A stretch of 64,000 nucleotides of DNA, from positions 40,875,079 to 40,939,078 of the forward strand of contig CM049309.1 of assembly GCA_026874595.1 (NCBI GenBank), in the 5' to 3' direction. Positions 38,720 through 53,010 of the stretch are shown one piece after another. Positions within the stretch are counted from its first letter, which is position 1. The number at the start of each line of letters is the position of its first letter. Source of the stretch: Sipunculus nudus (taxonomy: Eukaryota > Annelida > Sipuncula > Golfingiida > Sipunculidae). Below the pieces are notes generated by a model. The model made no database searches. It saw only the letters and a list, made by a program, of their open reading frames with translations, and had not been told where the DNA came from. The position numbers were made by a program, and so were the translations under genes.

Positions 38720-40752
38720 TGATGGGGCATTTAATCCAGGGAGATTTCATATATAACATCCTCAGGTACGGAGAGTGAAGATGTCCTTCCAGGTGATGAT
38801 GCTGGTGAGTGCTGGGGAAGCACCTACTCAGTGCTGGCTGGACTGTATCAGGGCAATATCTGGGCCTGGTAGATCCCTGCTTTATTTGATATCTGGGCTA
38901 CTGTTTGAAATTGCTACAGAATCAGAGGTACTCGCTGACAGCCTCTCTGTGTAAAGAGGTATATTTAGGAGGAGGCTTTCTGTTCCTGGCAACAGTTGGC
39001 TTTGCTGGAGGGGAGCAGACCGGCCAGGCCACCCTCGGTATTTTGTGATTGCGTTCTCTGTGGATGAATTAACTTTCTGACAAAATCCAGTGCCAATCAT
39101 GTCTCAAAGTGGGTCATATTGGATCTTGAATATTAAGGTCATTTCTCCAACCAGATGAAATAGAGGTGAATATTTGAGATTGTTATGGGGTTCTCTGTGT
39201 CCCTGGTTGTTCTTCAAACACAGTTAATATGAATGATAACGGTCTCTGCTGACCTGTTTTTCAAATGGTCTGTCAGGCATCAGTCTTCAGAGGACACCCA
39301 GAAGGTAAAGGATAGGTTAATTGTCTGATATCACCACCAGTGGCACTCTCCTCTGACTATACACTTTGTCTTTGTAGCTTTTTCATTCTTGTAGCTTTTC
39401 TTATCCCCATAAGGAACATAGACCCCAAACAGCCGTAACAGGTTGTTAAGCTTCCCTGTCCTGGAAGGGTTGATGAGTTTATTTCTATATTCATATTTTG
39501 TCACCTTGGTCCTCCCCCAGGAGGGCAAAACCATCAGTTTCAATTTTTGTTTTTTACTTTCTCCTGCCATTTTCTGTTTGTGCTGGTACTGCAGTATGGC
39601 TGCTTTTCAAAAGCTGAAATTTGGCCATAATATTATTCATAGGTCACAAATTTTCACCTGATATTTATTTTTGACCTTGACATTATTCACAGGGCTGTAC
39701 ACTCAATAGCCAATTCCCCATTATTACTCAGTTGCAGGGGGAGGCTTTCAGTGGTCACTTGGTGATTACATGCATATATCCAGACTGTTCTGCATTTGCC
39801 TGTTACCCATGACTTGTACCCTCCCTCTCCTGGGAGTAGGAAGAGAGGGTGAACCCTTGTGGTAAAGACCTTGGCAGGGTACCTGGGTGATAGTTCAGGG
39901 AAAAGTCAAACAAAGTGTGAACCTTTGCTTGAACAGCAAAAAATATCCAGATAAACCCTTTGATAAATCATGTTTTAAAGTCTCTAGTTAGAGATAAGCT
40001 TCAGCAAGATTCTTTGAAATGATGCTTTTCTGTTTGAGGACATTTACTGATTCTCATAATGGAATAACACCTACAGCTAACTTAGCCATAATCTAGCTGC
40101 ATACAGGGCTTGACATTAACTTTGAAAGTATTTGCCCAGTTGGGATAGTAACATTTTGCTTTTACATGGCCTGCATTAATTTTAACCTGTCCAACAAAAA
40201 TCTGATCGCAGCCACAAACACAAAAAAAAATGTTCCCCTTGATTATTTTGCTACAATAAATATGTCAAATGGCTGTTTGTTAATAGTATTTCTTATTGCA
40301 CAGATAAGCATAAAGGAATTCAAGATAGAGGTATATAACATTATGATTTCATTTCTCCAAGAAAGAAAATGGCTAACTTAAGATTAGACAAGATTCAGGC
40401 CTTTGTGTAAAGGTTTATGTTGGACCAACTTGCCAAAGCAGGCAAGTTGGAGTCTACTTTTGTTTGGTTGCCCTATCAACATTTGCTGGAACCTTTACTT
40501 GCCCCAGGCAAGTGGTTAACCATTAATAATGAGTCCTGGTATATAAAATTCAAACAAAACTTGTTGAGGCATAATGTGCACAATTGTATATGGATTGATA
40601 TACATGGCATTTGTTTCATGGACACTATGGCTTGTTGGTATATGTTTGTAGAGCATTTGCTTTCTATACATACAAAATCCTACATTCATATACATTATTC
40701 TCTTTGAAATAGTGTCATTGATTCACACAAGCATGTTTTTGGTTGTAAGCCT

Positions 40753-40836
40753 AAATAATTTATCTATTAATACGTACCTGCAACTTTTTTCCTGAATAAT
40801 TTATCTACTAATACGTACTTGCAACTTTTCTTTTCT
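40753..40836. repeat. 41-bp tandem duplication
   Basis: Two copies containing AATAATTTATCTA, TAATACGTAC and TGCAACTTTT, starting at about 40754 and 40795. A few substitutions. Confidence 0.85.
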
Positions 40837-41539
40837 GCATTTTGAGGTACATATAGAATACACTGGAAATGTTACAGCAATAGGAATACTTGTCATTTAA
40901 TAGTCATAATGACCATATACCAGGGTAATCTATCTTATTTTTAAATTCTTTCACTCCAACTGTTTAAGGAAGTTCATGACTCATAAATACACATATTAAT
41001 CATTTCTATTCATGACTTGAGTCCATCCTGAATGCATGAATATATATTACTGTTGTTCTTGTATATTAAAAACATGGCCTGGCTGTACCATATTCTGATC
41101 ATATAGGGCTATACCATAAAAAAATAATTGTATGCCAGAACTGCAACTCCCTCTTTTCATTGATTGATGTATTCATGTAAATGAGTACCAGGTTCCTGGT
41201 ACTAGATATCTATTGCTAATTCATGCTGGTGCCTAAGCCCTCTCAAAGATATCATTACATGCATTCAAGGCAAACTTTGTATTTGTCAATGTATAACTGA
41301 AGCTTTGCAATCTTTATCTGCTTCATTTAAAGAATCATTGCAAATATTTTGTATCCTGGCTGCAAGTTGGAAACATTTCACATATTTTTTCCTTACCGAG
41401 TGGTAAATTTTCAAAATAAAATAAAAATTAAATAAAGATTGCTGGTCAGTAGAACAGTTTTAATATTTTTATGTAGCATTTATAATGTTTGCTGTCATTG
41501 TGGTCACAGCATTGTAATTTTGCCAAGGATATTGTAAAG

Positions 41540-42415
41540 TATACTCTATGGGATTCACCAGGGGTTAGATATAAGATTCACCAGGGGTAGGATGAAGGCT
41601 CACCAGGGTCAGGATGTATGATTCACCAGCAGTAGGATATAGGACTTACCAGACGCAAGTTACAGGATTCATCAGGGGTATGATGTAGAATTCACTGGGG
41701 TAGGATGTAGGATTTAGCAGGATGTAGAATTCACCAGTTATATGATGCAGGATTGACAAAGTGTATGATGTAGAATTCACCAGGGTTAGGATGTATATAG
41801 GATTGAGAAGGGGTAGGATGTAGGATTTGGCATGGGTAGGATGCAGGATTTACCAGGAGTATGGTGTAGGATTTACCAGGGGTAGGATGTAGTATTCGCC
41901 AGTTATATGATGAAGGATTTAGAAGGTTTAGGATTTAGGATTTAGAAGGGGTAGGACATAGGATTTAGCAGGGGTAGAATGTAGGATTTAGCAGGGGTAG
42001 GATGTAGTATTTGTCAATAATATGATGCGGGATTGACAAGGAGTATGATGTAGAATTCACCAGGGAAAGGATGTAGGATTTACCAGGGGTAAGATGTAGG
42101 ATTCACCAGTTATATGATGCAGGATTGACAAATGTATGATGTAGAATTCACCAGGGTTAGAATATATATAGGATTGAGAAGGGGTAGGATGTAGGATTTA
42201 GCAGGGGTAGGATGCAGGATTTACCAGGAGTAGGATGAAGGATTTACCAGGAGTAGGATGAAGGATTTACCAGGGGTTAGGCTTTAGGATTTACCAGGAG
42301 TAGGATGTAGGATTTAACAGTTATATGATGCTGGATTTACCAGGGGTAGGATGTAAGATTTATCAGGGGTAGGATGTAGGATTTACCATGGCTTTGATGC
42401 AGGATTTACATTTTC
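41540..42415. repeat. Degenerate VNTR of about 24 bp with higher-order duplication
   Basis: Around 35 units of about 22-25 bp built on GGATTTACCAGGGGTAGGAT plus a GTA linker. A block of about 95 bp starting CACCAGTTATATGATGC at 41732 recurs at 42104, 372 bp downstream, with the same order of variant units. A diverged third version lies at about 42013. This shows segmental duplication within the array. Confidence 0.9.
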
Positions 42416-42591
42416 CAGGCAGTGGATTTGTGGAGCTGAAGATATTTAGTTTGATCTCCACATGGGGGTTTCAGATACTTAACGATGAAACCTTGATAGC
42501 GCCTCACAGCTCCACTCTGATATTGAAGTAAAAGGAAAGGCTTCTGGATTATTCATCAACAAGGACACAGAAACCTTTATTCCCAGACAAC

Positions 42592-42632
42592 TTAATAATA
42601 ATAATGATAATAACAATAACAATAATAATAAA
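42592..42632. repeat. (AAT)n-like microsatellite
   Basis: AATAATAATAATGATAATAA-type run with AAC interruptions. Confidence 0.9.
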
Positions 42633-45600
42633 CTCTTACTGTTTGGTAATCTTCATCCTCACTCACCAGACCAGGAGCTTAATTAGTGAATGAATTAAAG
42701 AAAATATCACCAAGCTATCTTTCAAAATTTATGGACATTGACCAAAAGAAACACCATTTATATCACACCTGTGCAAGTGCTCGGGATCACAGATCAGCTG
42801 GATACTTCACTTGTAAATTATCACTTGTTCATATTTTCTAAAAGTATTGCTCTACTCGTATGGGAGTAAAATCGTTACACACAAAAATTAGTCAATAGCC
42901 AGTGTTTAAATGTTGCCAGTTATCATAATAGCAATATTTAGTAGACAATCTGTTTTATGACCAGGCCCCTTGATCCATGAGGGTTACTATAAAGGTGTCT
43001 ACTCACACATGGGTGTTTATTAAGTAAATTTGATGTTAGACCTGAATGATCAATATATCTAAATGATGGATTTATGCTTTCACAGTTTAAAGTTCAGCAA
43101 GTGAAGAATATTTAAGTAATATATCTTACATAATTACACCTTACAAATGGAAACCTTTTGTAACATATCACCATTAGTGTCCAGTGGAGGTCACTGAGGT
43201 TTTCAAAGTGTTCCTGTCGCAGTCAGATGACGGTGTCTGCGGTCATTAATGGTATCCGTGGACCTTGTGATCAGGACAGATTTGCAGGAGATATTCTATT
43301 ATCAGGCTGCCTGTGTGACATCACTATTATAGCGATTGGTCAATTTTAGACTGTATGGAGCTGGTAATTTGTGCAGTTATGCCCTGAGCAGTCTAAGGAT
43401 GAGAATTATCCCTTACACAACCACCTGCCAGGCTATTTTTGGTTAATGGTGTGTTCATCTCATGTTTGGTTCAGCTGCAGGCTGCACGTCTGGCTTATAA
43501 ACATTTTACACTTCCTGCATGAAGTAACAAAACTAACATGGAAAAAAAAATCAAAATAAGCTTCAGAAACTTTGTTATTTGTTAATTTAGGTAAGGGACC
43601 TATTGGTTGCACTCGCTGATGAATGACGATGAATGTGACCTCTATGTCAAGAACTATTTGTTATTATCAGGAATTCTAGACATCAGGTTTTTTATGCATG
43701 ACCTAAGGAATAAACTAGAAATCACTAACATAACTATATTTTAGACATTTAGAGTATCTCTCAAGGGTCTGTAGAGTTGCCACTATTTTGCCATTGAGGG
43801 TCTGGCTCTATTCAGTGCAGAGACTGTATATTCCAAAGTCCAATATTTGAACCGCTGTGTCTTTTAAATTTCCACTTTATATTATACCGTATGAATGGAC
43901 CGAGCTTTATTCCCCCATTGTCAAACAGCCACGGGAGCATTAATGCCGGGCACTTTATTCATGTCCAGCGGTGATGCTGCCTAGCTTGTGATCCTGCTTC
44001 GATTATGGATTTAGATTAAAGACACTTTGATTGCCTGGCTGACTGACCCCCGGAAAGACTTGCAAGGGATGATGGGATAGCAGCTGGGCTCGTTCTGCAG
44101 ACCATTCTAGCCTGGAGCTGGTGCAGATGTGGCCAGTTGGATGATCTTAACCTTGCAGAATTTGCCGATTTCCAATATCGTCCATTGTGCCTCCCCGTAT
44201 TCCTCTTCTGGGCATGCTCAAAACACTTCCCTGTGGGTCGCTATGCTGGCTGCTTAATTCCATTAAGCTGCTGGTGTTGGTATGATAATTACCGTTAGGG
44301 TTAATGGAATGTGTACCCCGTTGATAAATTTCACTGCTTTATAGGACAAAATATTCCACTTTGAGTTTGTTTGGTATGTCAAGCTGTGAGTAATCTATTC
44401 ATAGGAGCTTTCTCTTGTTAAATAACCTAGCAGAAAATGGCATTTATTCATAGAAATGGTCCCTGGAGGTGCATGGAGAGCTTCATTATTAGAATGATTA
44501 TTTCTCTACAAAGGCAACTCTCATACTAATTGCTCACTCTGAAAGGTTCTAGATGTGTCCACATGACCAGTGTGTCATTCAGGATTATTCAGCCTGTAGA
44601 GAGTCTTATGAATATAAAATTTTAGAAAGAATAACAAAAACAACCTTACAAAGTCTTCTTCTGTGTCATCAAACAAAATTATTCATACAGCTGCAGTGTA
44701 ACATATGATTGAGTATGTCAGCTTTGTGAACAATTATTACACCTGTTCCTGTACATAAACATCTTTTCTTTTGACATATATAACAGGCTGACAGTCATAT
44801 CCTTTCATCTTTGCACACAGATAACCACTTCAAAAGTTGCTGCTCATCACTTGGAAGACCATAAAAAGATTAAGTATTTAACAAAAGAATACCTATAATT
44901 TTGAAAAATAATAGAGAGTGATATATAAATAAATGACAAATGAATATTGCAGATATCAAATGATTTTGCACTGAAGTAATGCTGAATAATTACAGATGTT
45001 ATCAGAAGATTACAAAAACATTTGAAGCAAATTTTCTGTATTGTCTGTGTCATATTACAGCTTTGTGATGAAGAAGCAAAAGTTTAATTCATGCTTTTTT
45101 TATCAGGTCACCTATTCTTGTAAGTAGTAGAAGATTATGAAAGATAGAACAGTGCTTTGTTAATCAGCCAAGGAAGACAGTAGATTAAATATAGGAGTGT
45201 GCGCTCCTCAAGTGGAGAAGTTATTGGATTTTTGCCCAAGTGCAAACATTTATATTACAACTGCTTGGTAAGTCATGCTGACTGACTTCTTGACTGGATG
45301 ATTCTGGGCTCACTGCCTGATTAGTGAAAAACTAAAAAAAATATCACAGTGATATGATTTTTACAACAGTAGTTTATATTGTATGTGTACTAATACTAGC
45401 ACTGGAGGATCACTCAGGGTAACTGTAATAAGTGTGTGAAGCTCTGGCTATAGGATTCCTTGAGAAAATAAAGTGATCAATCTTCAGGCTGGAGCCATAT
45501 ACGTGCTATACAAGGTGTATATAAATTGTGCTGTACAATTGTGAGAGAGCACCTAGTGTAATTTTCCTCAGATTTTCTTGAATTATTGATCAGCACTGCC

Positions 45601-48057
45601 AGATGTTTATTGGAAGTTTGATGCTGTTAAAACCAGCACTGTCATCTCCTGTAACTATTATGTGTCTGTGATTATGATGCTTTGATTTCTCACAGGACAC
45701 AATATTATAATACCATTATCTCTACAGACATGTCACAATCTGGCTTACTGTGGTCCTTTATATGTAACACTGTATGGCTTTTTGTGGTCCTTTATGTAAC
45801 ACTGTCTGGCTTACTGTGGTCCTTTATGTAACATCATTATACGTTGAAACTGTTCCTTCATATAATAACCTCTATTACTACTGTACAACCTTAAACTAGG
45901 TGAGATTATAATTATTCTGAAAGGTAATCTTTGTTGAAGTGTTTCCATGCTTTCTAAGGAGTTCTTCTGGCAGGCATCTATTTAATACTAGCTCGCAGTA
46001 AAGGGCATGAAAATATGTCATGCACACAAATCCTGGATGTTATGATGTTTCTCTCCAGGACTTTGCACAAGAACAACACCAATCATTAGGCTGTTTCATC
46101 CTTGACCTAAGTGAAGCTTGTGGCTGAATGATGTCATGTCATGAATTGTGCTTCATACTCATAGACAGTAGTACAGTAACATCTTAATACACAGAGAGGT
46201 GAATGGTGTGGATAAAATATCCATCCACATGTTATTTGCACAGGGATTTACACCAAAATTCACGTTTTTCATGTCACTTTTGATTAAAATCCATGAAACC
46301 ATTCACCAGCTATCAGCTTTAATTTCAGGCAGGGTTAATCATTACATTATGTGCATCATAGCTGATTCAGTCCCTGAGTATTGTCACCAATTTCACTGCT
46401 TTATGAGTACAGTGTGAAAGCTATCATGGTTAGCACTTATGTTTCTGCAAGAAGACAATGAATGACTGTATCTGGAAAAGAAAAATTAACATTTCTTAAT
46501 ATAGACCAGATTGTGTTAAGGTTCATTCTTTCTAGGTGCATCTGTGAATGATACTAAGAATGTCACCTTTGTGCTAGAGGTTTGTTTATTTAAAACAACC
46601 CCTTCCAGTTTCAAACTGTGGAGATGGCCATGCAGCCCTACTTGTCACAACTGTCAAACTTCAAAATCAAAATTTGTCTCATTTAAAAAATTCAAGGAAA
46701 TACTGTCTGTTTACATTGAAAATGTGCATGCCTACAAAATATTACTTGTACCATGAAGTCCTTACCACAAAATCTACCATGCTTATGTAATTTGCCTTGA
46801 AACAATTCTTGAACAGGCTATATTACTCTCTTCACAACATTTTTACCTGCCCCATTGGTATATTTAGAATCCCAGGTGCATTGTGGGGCTAAGATTTCAA
46901 TGCCCACAAACCCTAACCAGCAGAGTCTTTCCCTAGTGAGTCTGATTGTGCACAGTTTGTTCTCAGTGTATGCAGATTATACTAATTTTACCAAGTACCA
47001 AATGTATAGATATTTGCTGTTCAACAAATTTAACAAAAAGGTCTTACTGTAGAAGACTGAGCATATATTGACAAACATAGCTCAAATGAATAAATCTAAA
47101 GGATCAGCATTAAATAACATATTGCAACTGGAATATAATTGGACATTTGTAGTAGTTATGCAAACGGGCTTCGTGGCTAGTCAGTTTACATGAGAGCTTT
47201 GCATGAATATGTGGGGTACATTCAGAGTGTCTGCCTATGTGGCGATTTACAATTCTCGTTTTGTCGGTAAAATGGCCTGGAATAAAGTGTCCTCACAGTC
47301 TGTAATAGCATATTTTGGCAGGAACATATTAGTGAGCTTTATGTTGAAAACAAGAATCTGTGAAAATGAATCGAGGTACTGCTGCAATAACTAAAGTCAA
47401 CACTGGGGCAACTCCATACAGGTTTTCCCCAAATAACAAATGTCTGATCTGTTTCCATGGCTCCATTATTCTGATATTGGATGGGAACAGGCAGCAGAAA
47501 GGGAACTTGGCAGGCAACATTGTCGTGAGAAATTCATGTCGCACAACAATGCTGGAGGCGTAGGAATTGCTGGAGCAGATGACTTTGTGTCGTGCACGGG
47601 ATATGTTCATCTGATTCTTTCAATCCTTGCTTACAAAGTAGCGGTAAAATTTAGAATACAATTATCAGTAATAGGTCACCGGAACAGCATGAGGCTTTAC
47701 CCTTTAAATGTTGTGTCATTTTCAGCAGTTCTAGTAAGGATACGTTCTCACCAGGGTCAATGTAATGATAAGGAAAATGTCAGAAGTTCATGCTACTTTA
47801 CTCCAAACTTTATGTCAGTGTCATGATGGTAGGATGATGTGTCCTACTAAGCATGAGGAGGTTCTGTTTTCACATGTGTCAGTACAATTAACTGTAACAG
47901 GACAAGGGAGACTTCACGGTTTTATGCTTTAAGCTTAGTGTCAGTGTCAGGCTGACATTATATTCAGGCCATGTAAGAAGAGTGCTGTGCTCCTGTGAAG
48001 TTCTGAACTCAATAACTTTTGCAAAAATGTTCTGTTTTAACTGCTTGTCTTTTGGTT
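42633..48057. other. No gene recognised
   Basis: The patch at 43880-44330 is less AT-rich, with homeodomain-like TAAT words (CCATTAAGC, GATAATTACC, GGGTTAATGG), and could be regulatory. The 128-codon frame at 47440-47826 has no recognisable domain. Confidence 0.4.
45741..45834. repeat. Short tandem repeat, 32-34 bp, three copies
   Basis: TGGCTTACTGTGGTCCTTTA starts at 45741 and 45807, with a variant at 45775. Each is followed by a TATGTAACAC or TATGTAACAT word. Confidence 0.88.
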
Positions 48058-48246
48058 TATATATATATATATATATATTAGTATTTAACATAAGGTCCTA
48101 ACAAGTCTTTCAACAGAGTCCCAAAATTTATTTTAAAAAATATTGAATTTGCGAATGGTAGGAATCTGAATGCTGATAAAGACCAAAAATCATTCTCATT
48201 TGCAGATAAGCTCTTATTATTATTTACCTTTATCTATTTCTCTTTC

Positions 48247-48267
48247 CCTCTCTCTCTCTCTCTCTCT

Positions 48268-48331
<64 letters not shown>
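48247..48331. repeat. (CT)n(AT)n compound microsatellite
   Basis: About 12 CT units run directly into about 30 TA units. A shorter (AT)n is at 48058-48079. Confidence 0.96.
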
Positions 48332-48334
<3 letters not shown>

Positions 48335-49454
48335 TGTTAAATGAACATTAAAGGAAATCAATGGGTCCTTATTTCAGTGAGCTGGCTAGGGGGAAGTGTG
48401 TGTGCTCACTGAATTGGACTTTCAAATTTGAATCCCAGTACAATTAGTGTTCTGTTAATGAACATTTACTTGAACTTTTTCTGCCGGAACTTCTCCACCG
48501 AGTCAGCTTTATATATGGTAGTGCTGCAGCTCTAATCTGTTATTCAAAGCTACTTCATGTAAATCATAACAGGAGTTACAAGGAGGCCATTTTGATTGAA
48601 AGTTTGTATAAAGCTTAAATTATGTCTTTGAAGTCAGTGAATGTAAACCCTCGTTAATGCACAAGTGGCCATGGGCTTTTCAGCCAAGTTTTCTCTTTGA
48701 TTGAAACCCCTTACACTGTATCCATTATACTTCTTCAGTCGTTCATGAAGAAAGCCACAGGGACACAACTAGCTCTCAGACAGCTACTTCAGTAATTAAG
48801 GTGGTGGTCATAATAAATGATAAGAATTCTTAGATGAGAATTAATGTCACCCATGTTAAAATGACACCTTGCAGTATGCACTTTCCACAATTTCCACTGG
48901 GAAATTTCAAGAGAGGTTATTGATAGCTGGGAGGGATTGTCAAGTCCTTGAGCATATTGATAAAACCTCAAAGAAAAAAACTCAGCAAGTTAGTAGCTGC
49001 TGAGAGACCCCACAGGACTGATGGAAATTCCATAAGTGTGAGATGCTTCAACTAAAACAGACTGCAGTCTGCATTGCCATATGCCTTGATGCCATATGTC
49101 AGCTCCAATTGCAATCTGGTTAATTGTTATTTCCACTCAATTAAAATCATTCTTAAAGAACCAAAACATATCTTTTATGTCATAAATTAATTGAATCATT
49201 ATTGATTGATATTTACACTGATTTTAAACACAAATTTATGTGAAATAGATTAAATTTTCTGTGTTTGAAAGGTGGAAAGCACTTCATATATTTTTGCCTG
49301 ATTACTTAAACACATTGACCTCCTTTCACTTTCTTTATTTCAAGTATATCTGTGACCTAAATATCCATTTCCTTAATGACTATGGGCTAAATATCCAATG
49401 TCTTTATATAATGTTAAAATTGTATGCAAAATTCTTTATACAAACAATCAAATG

Positions 49455-50140
49455 GTGCTGCACCAGTTCTTCAGTCACCCAAATGGTTCTGCTGCAGTTC
49501 TTCAGTCAGTTAATGGTTCTGCTGCAGTTCTTCAGTCAGTTAAATAGCTCAGCAGCAGTTCTTCAGTCTGTTAAATGGTTCTGCTGCAGGTCTTCAGTCA
49601 GTTAAATGGTTTAGCAGCAGTTCTTCAGTAAGCAAGATTGTCCTGCACCAGTTCTTCAGTCATCCAAATGATTCTGCTGCAGTTCTTTAGTCAGTTAAAT
49701 GGTTCAGCAGCAGTTCTTCAGTCAGCAAGATGGTTCTGCAGCAGTTCTTCAGTCAGCCATATGGTTCTGCTGTAGTTCTTCAGTCAGCCAAAAATTTCTG
49801 CAGCAGTTTTCAGGTAATCCAAATGGTTCTTCTGCAGTTCTGAAGTCAGTTAAATGGTTCTGCAGCAGTTCTTCAGTCAGCAAGATGGTTCTGCAGCAGT
49901 TCTTCAGTCAGCCATATGGTTCTGCTGCAGTTCTTCAGTCAGCCAAAAATTTCTGCAACAGTTCTTCATTTAGCCAAATGGTTTTGCTACAGTTCTTCAG
50001 TCAGCCAAATGGCTCTGCTACAGTTCTTCAGTCAGCCAAACTGCTCTGCTATGGTTATTCAGTCAGCCAAATGGGTCAGCTGCAGTTCTTCAGATTGTCA
50101 AATGGCTCAGCTGCAGTCAGCCAAATGGTTCAGCAGAAGC
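49455..50140. repeat. 31-bp minisatellite
   Basis: About 22 units of 30-31 bp. The unit contains ATGGTTCTGCTGCAGTTCTTC and a short CAGTCAGNNAA linker. Anchors at 49464, 49495, 49525, 49556 and 49587. Variants (GCAGCAG for GCTGCAG, CAGCCAA for CAGTTAA) are grouped in stretches. Long open frames here (up to 172 codons ending at 50217) arise from the low stop content of the unit. Confidence 0.92.
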
Positions 50141-51984
50141 ATCCAAGCAGAGCCAAGGTTAAGCTTTATGTTGACACAAAATATGTGTATGATCATTTTT
50201 TGGAACAGATCTGTTAACTTTTAGACGTAATATTTGGTTGTGACTTTTGATACTCAACCCTGCTTTAAGCAGAACTTGTCAAGATCAAAGCCGTGATACT
50301 ACTGGCCTGCAGGCCATGGATCTTTTCTGTACTCTTGGGAGGAACCATTTGCATAATATTCATTGATATACTGACATTTGATTGAATCATTCAGCTGATG
50401 GCCTGTAACTTATTTAGTGATGGCTGCATAACTAATTAACCATTTTCACAAGCAGACCTTGTTGTCCACAAGGTGGGTTAATTGACTCACCCACTCAGCG
50501 TGACTGAATTATTGATGGAAATTACCACAAAGTACCGGAGAACTTCAGGAAAAAAAACCCAGGCCTTGCTGGCCCACACAGTTGATAAGCTTTTTGTTTA
50601 GTAAGTGTTTTTACTGCTCTGTGCCATAAATACTTGGATGCACTAGGAACTGTGTTATGTTCAATGGAGTCATAAACATGAACTGTTCGTTAAAATGCCA
50701 CTTTTCTTGAAATAACATTACATTAATGGTTTATGTTGTAGGTGGAAGTGTAAATGAACTTCTAAACAAATCGTTCACTCACAACAAAATCCCTAACCTT
50801 TACCTGATATTCTTTGAAAAAAGAATACACATGCAAAAAATAATGCAGGGATGTTTGAACACCTGCATTTTCAGGTTACATGTTGTTAGCAAGAAATTAA
50901 AAGTACAAAATTTCATTTGTAATTTACATTTGTTTGGTTCAATTTGAAAAATTCATGTGTGCATGCACACATTTACAACTTGTATTTCCAGCTTATACAG
51001 ATTTCTGTTGCATTGAAAAATGAATCAACAATCCAGAATTCTTTTACAAATGTGGTCTCTAGCCACAGTGAGCCATGAAATGTGGTCTCCAACCATGAAA
51101 AACCTTAAGGGGAAGTTCACCACTCCTTGTCTTATTGGAATTGGCTTTGTTTCAATGTAGAAGGTGTTCATCACCACGTCCTTATATATTTGGTATATTC
51201 ACATCTTTTATATTTAGTGTATATGGTAAATGATGACCACAGTCTCTGCTCTCTGTTTTACCTAACAAGTTCCATGGCATCCCTTGTCACACCTACATCC
51301 CTAGCAAATGTAATCAGTCTCTCCTAGCCACAGGTGTTCAAACAGCTGCCCTGACATGATTACTTTGACAGCTGACATCCCAGACAGCTCTGAGCAGGTT
51401 CATAGACTGGTGTAAATGACTGATAAGTTACTGATTATTACATTTCCTGATTGTTTTACCCATGACCTGAGGGAAAGAGGAAATTGTGTGTGATGAGATT
51501 TTCTTATTTCCTGGTTTTGGCAGTTGCCACTTGTTTGGAGGTGAGGAAACTTGTCTGCTTGTTTTAACATACACCACCAACCCACCAGTCAAATATTAAC
51601 CAAAGGCAACCAACTTTATCCAATACACTGTCCCATTCACAGTTCTAAAGCTCCCATCCATGCCCCAGGGAAGTCAGCCTGTGGGTTGATGACAACAACC
51701 CACAGTGGGTAACACCTACAGTCAACAAGACCCACAACCAATCAGAGGGGGTTACAATCATAATCCACAGAGGACCAACAACAACCCCCACAACAAGCAA
51801 TCCAAAGAGAATCCGACACAACTGGCTAAGGGCTAATAATCTTAGTCCACAAGGGGGAGTATAACTGCACCTAAAGGGGGTTTGTGGGGGTAACAACTGT
51901 TATCCACAGGGGGACTGTGACCACATCAGAAGTGGCGGCAGGGTTAATATACACCAGGCCTACAATATACTTTGGTTGGCTTCA

Positions 51985-52850
51985 TAATGGCAAGGTTAAA
52001 ATTTGGTGATTTTTCACCTTTTTACTGCTTCACAAGGGATTGATTTTCGTGATATCATCATACAACAACCTACACAGAGTAGATACCTCATTTTATGAAT
52101 TAAATATAGTAAGTTATATGTGAACAAAATTGTAAAATTTGGGCCCAAGGGAATATCCAACAAGTAGAAATCACTGTTGGCAGATTATTTGAAAGATCTG
52201 AATATTTATTATACCAGTCTTAGATTTACAGTACTATACAAGATCAGTTATTATTTATAAAATCAATCATTTGTTTTTATACCCCCTTCATATGACGGTA
52301 GTATTATGGTATACCCACCATACATCTGTCTGTCCATCTGTCTGTTAACTTTTAGTGTTTTTGCAAGAACTTACCAGGGCTTTGATGGATTTTCATAAAA
52401 CTCACCATAACTACTTGCCAACAGATTATTTCGCTCAAGTTTGATTATGGGCAACATCCATGCATATTTAATAAGGTCATGGGTCACTAGGCTACTTTGT
52501 GGTGTCGCCGCAATAACTCATGAAGAATATGATTTTGATAAAACTCATCAGTAATGTTAATCAGTAAAATATCTTAACTAAGTACGATTTTCAGTGACTA
52601 AATTACCAAAAATCCCTCGGATTTTCATAAAAAATCATTATACATAATTTACCAATAGCATTACTCACATGAATTATCTTCTCATCAAAATTCATGCATA
52701 TTTAATGAGGTCAGAGGTCACCAGATACGAAGACAGGCATTATATGCATGTTTGCAGTGCTCTTGTTTTACTTGATTTTGACAATAGGGCCTTGTATTTT
52801 ATTTTTGTGATAATTTCCTTTTCGCAAACGTTGCAAATTTGAAACCTACA
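51985..52850. mobile_element. Dispersed element, second copy of the 16.3 kb family, itself interrupted
   Basis: Starts GCAAGGTTAAAATTTGG and ends with CGCAAACGTTGCAAATTTG, matching the ends of 16285-16622. It is about 500 bp longer than that copy; the extra length corresponds to the inserted element at about 52265-52770. Confidence 0.55.
52265..52770. mobile_element. Dispersed element with TACCCCCTTCATATGACGG head
   Basis: The head is followed by a (TCTG)n-like tract at about 52328-52345. The body has two similar halves, each with a GATTTTCATAAAA word and a CATGCATATTTAAT plus GGTCA segment. It ends near GCAGTGCTCTTGTTTTA. No coding capacity. Limits are approximate. Confidence 0.5.
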
Positions 52851-53010
52851 GGTAGAAAAACCACGTTCCACTTAGAAGTTAGAGAGAACAACCACAACCC
52901 ACAAACTGTGAAATGCACAGTGGACAGAGCTCTGCACTCAATGACTACCACCCACTGGGGGTTAAATCTTCAACTCACAGGGAGTCAGACCCAGCACACA
53001 GGGTGCTACC

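Larger units (their letters stand above)
51680..53010. repeat. Degenerate CCCACAG-type repeat split by nested elements
   Basis: Left part 51680-51940 and right part 52870-53010 share loose repeats of CCCACAGTGGGTAACA and CAACCACAACCCACA words, with a period of roughly 35 bp. Between them are a dispersed element (51985-52850) and, inside that, another one (about 52265-52770). The two repeat parts read as one array before insertion. Confidence 0.55.

Noticed and set aside
46855-47052. YADY word suggesting a reverse transcriptase
   Set aside because: The frame lacks any other reverse transcriptase motif and is only 65 codons; a chance match.
47440-47826. 128-codon plus-strand frame
   Set aside because: No recognisable domain, overlaps another open frame, and lacks splice or promoter signals. 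Length is within chance for 64 kb.
49699-50217. 172-codon plus-strand frame rich in Ser, Gln and Phe
   Set aside because: Driven by the 31-bp minisatellite; the frame changes phase relative to the unit, so there is no constant peptide repeat.
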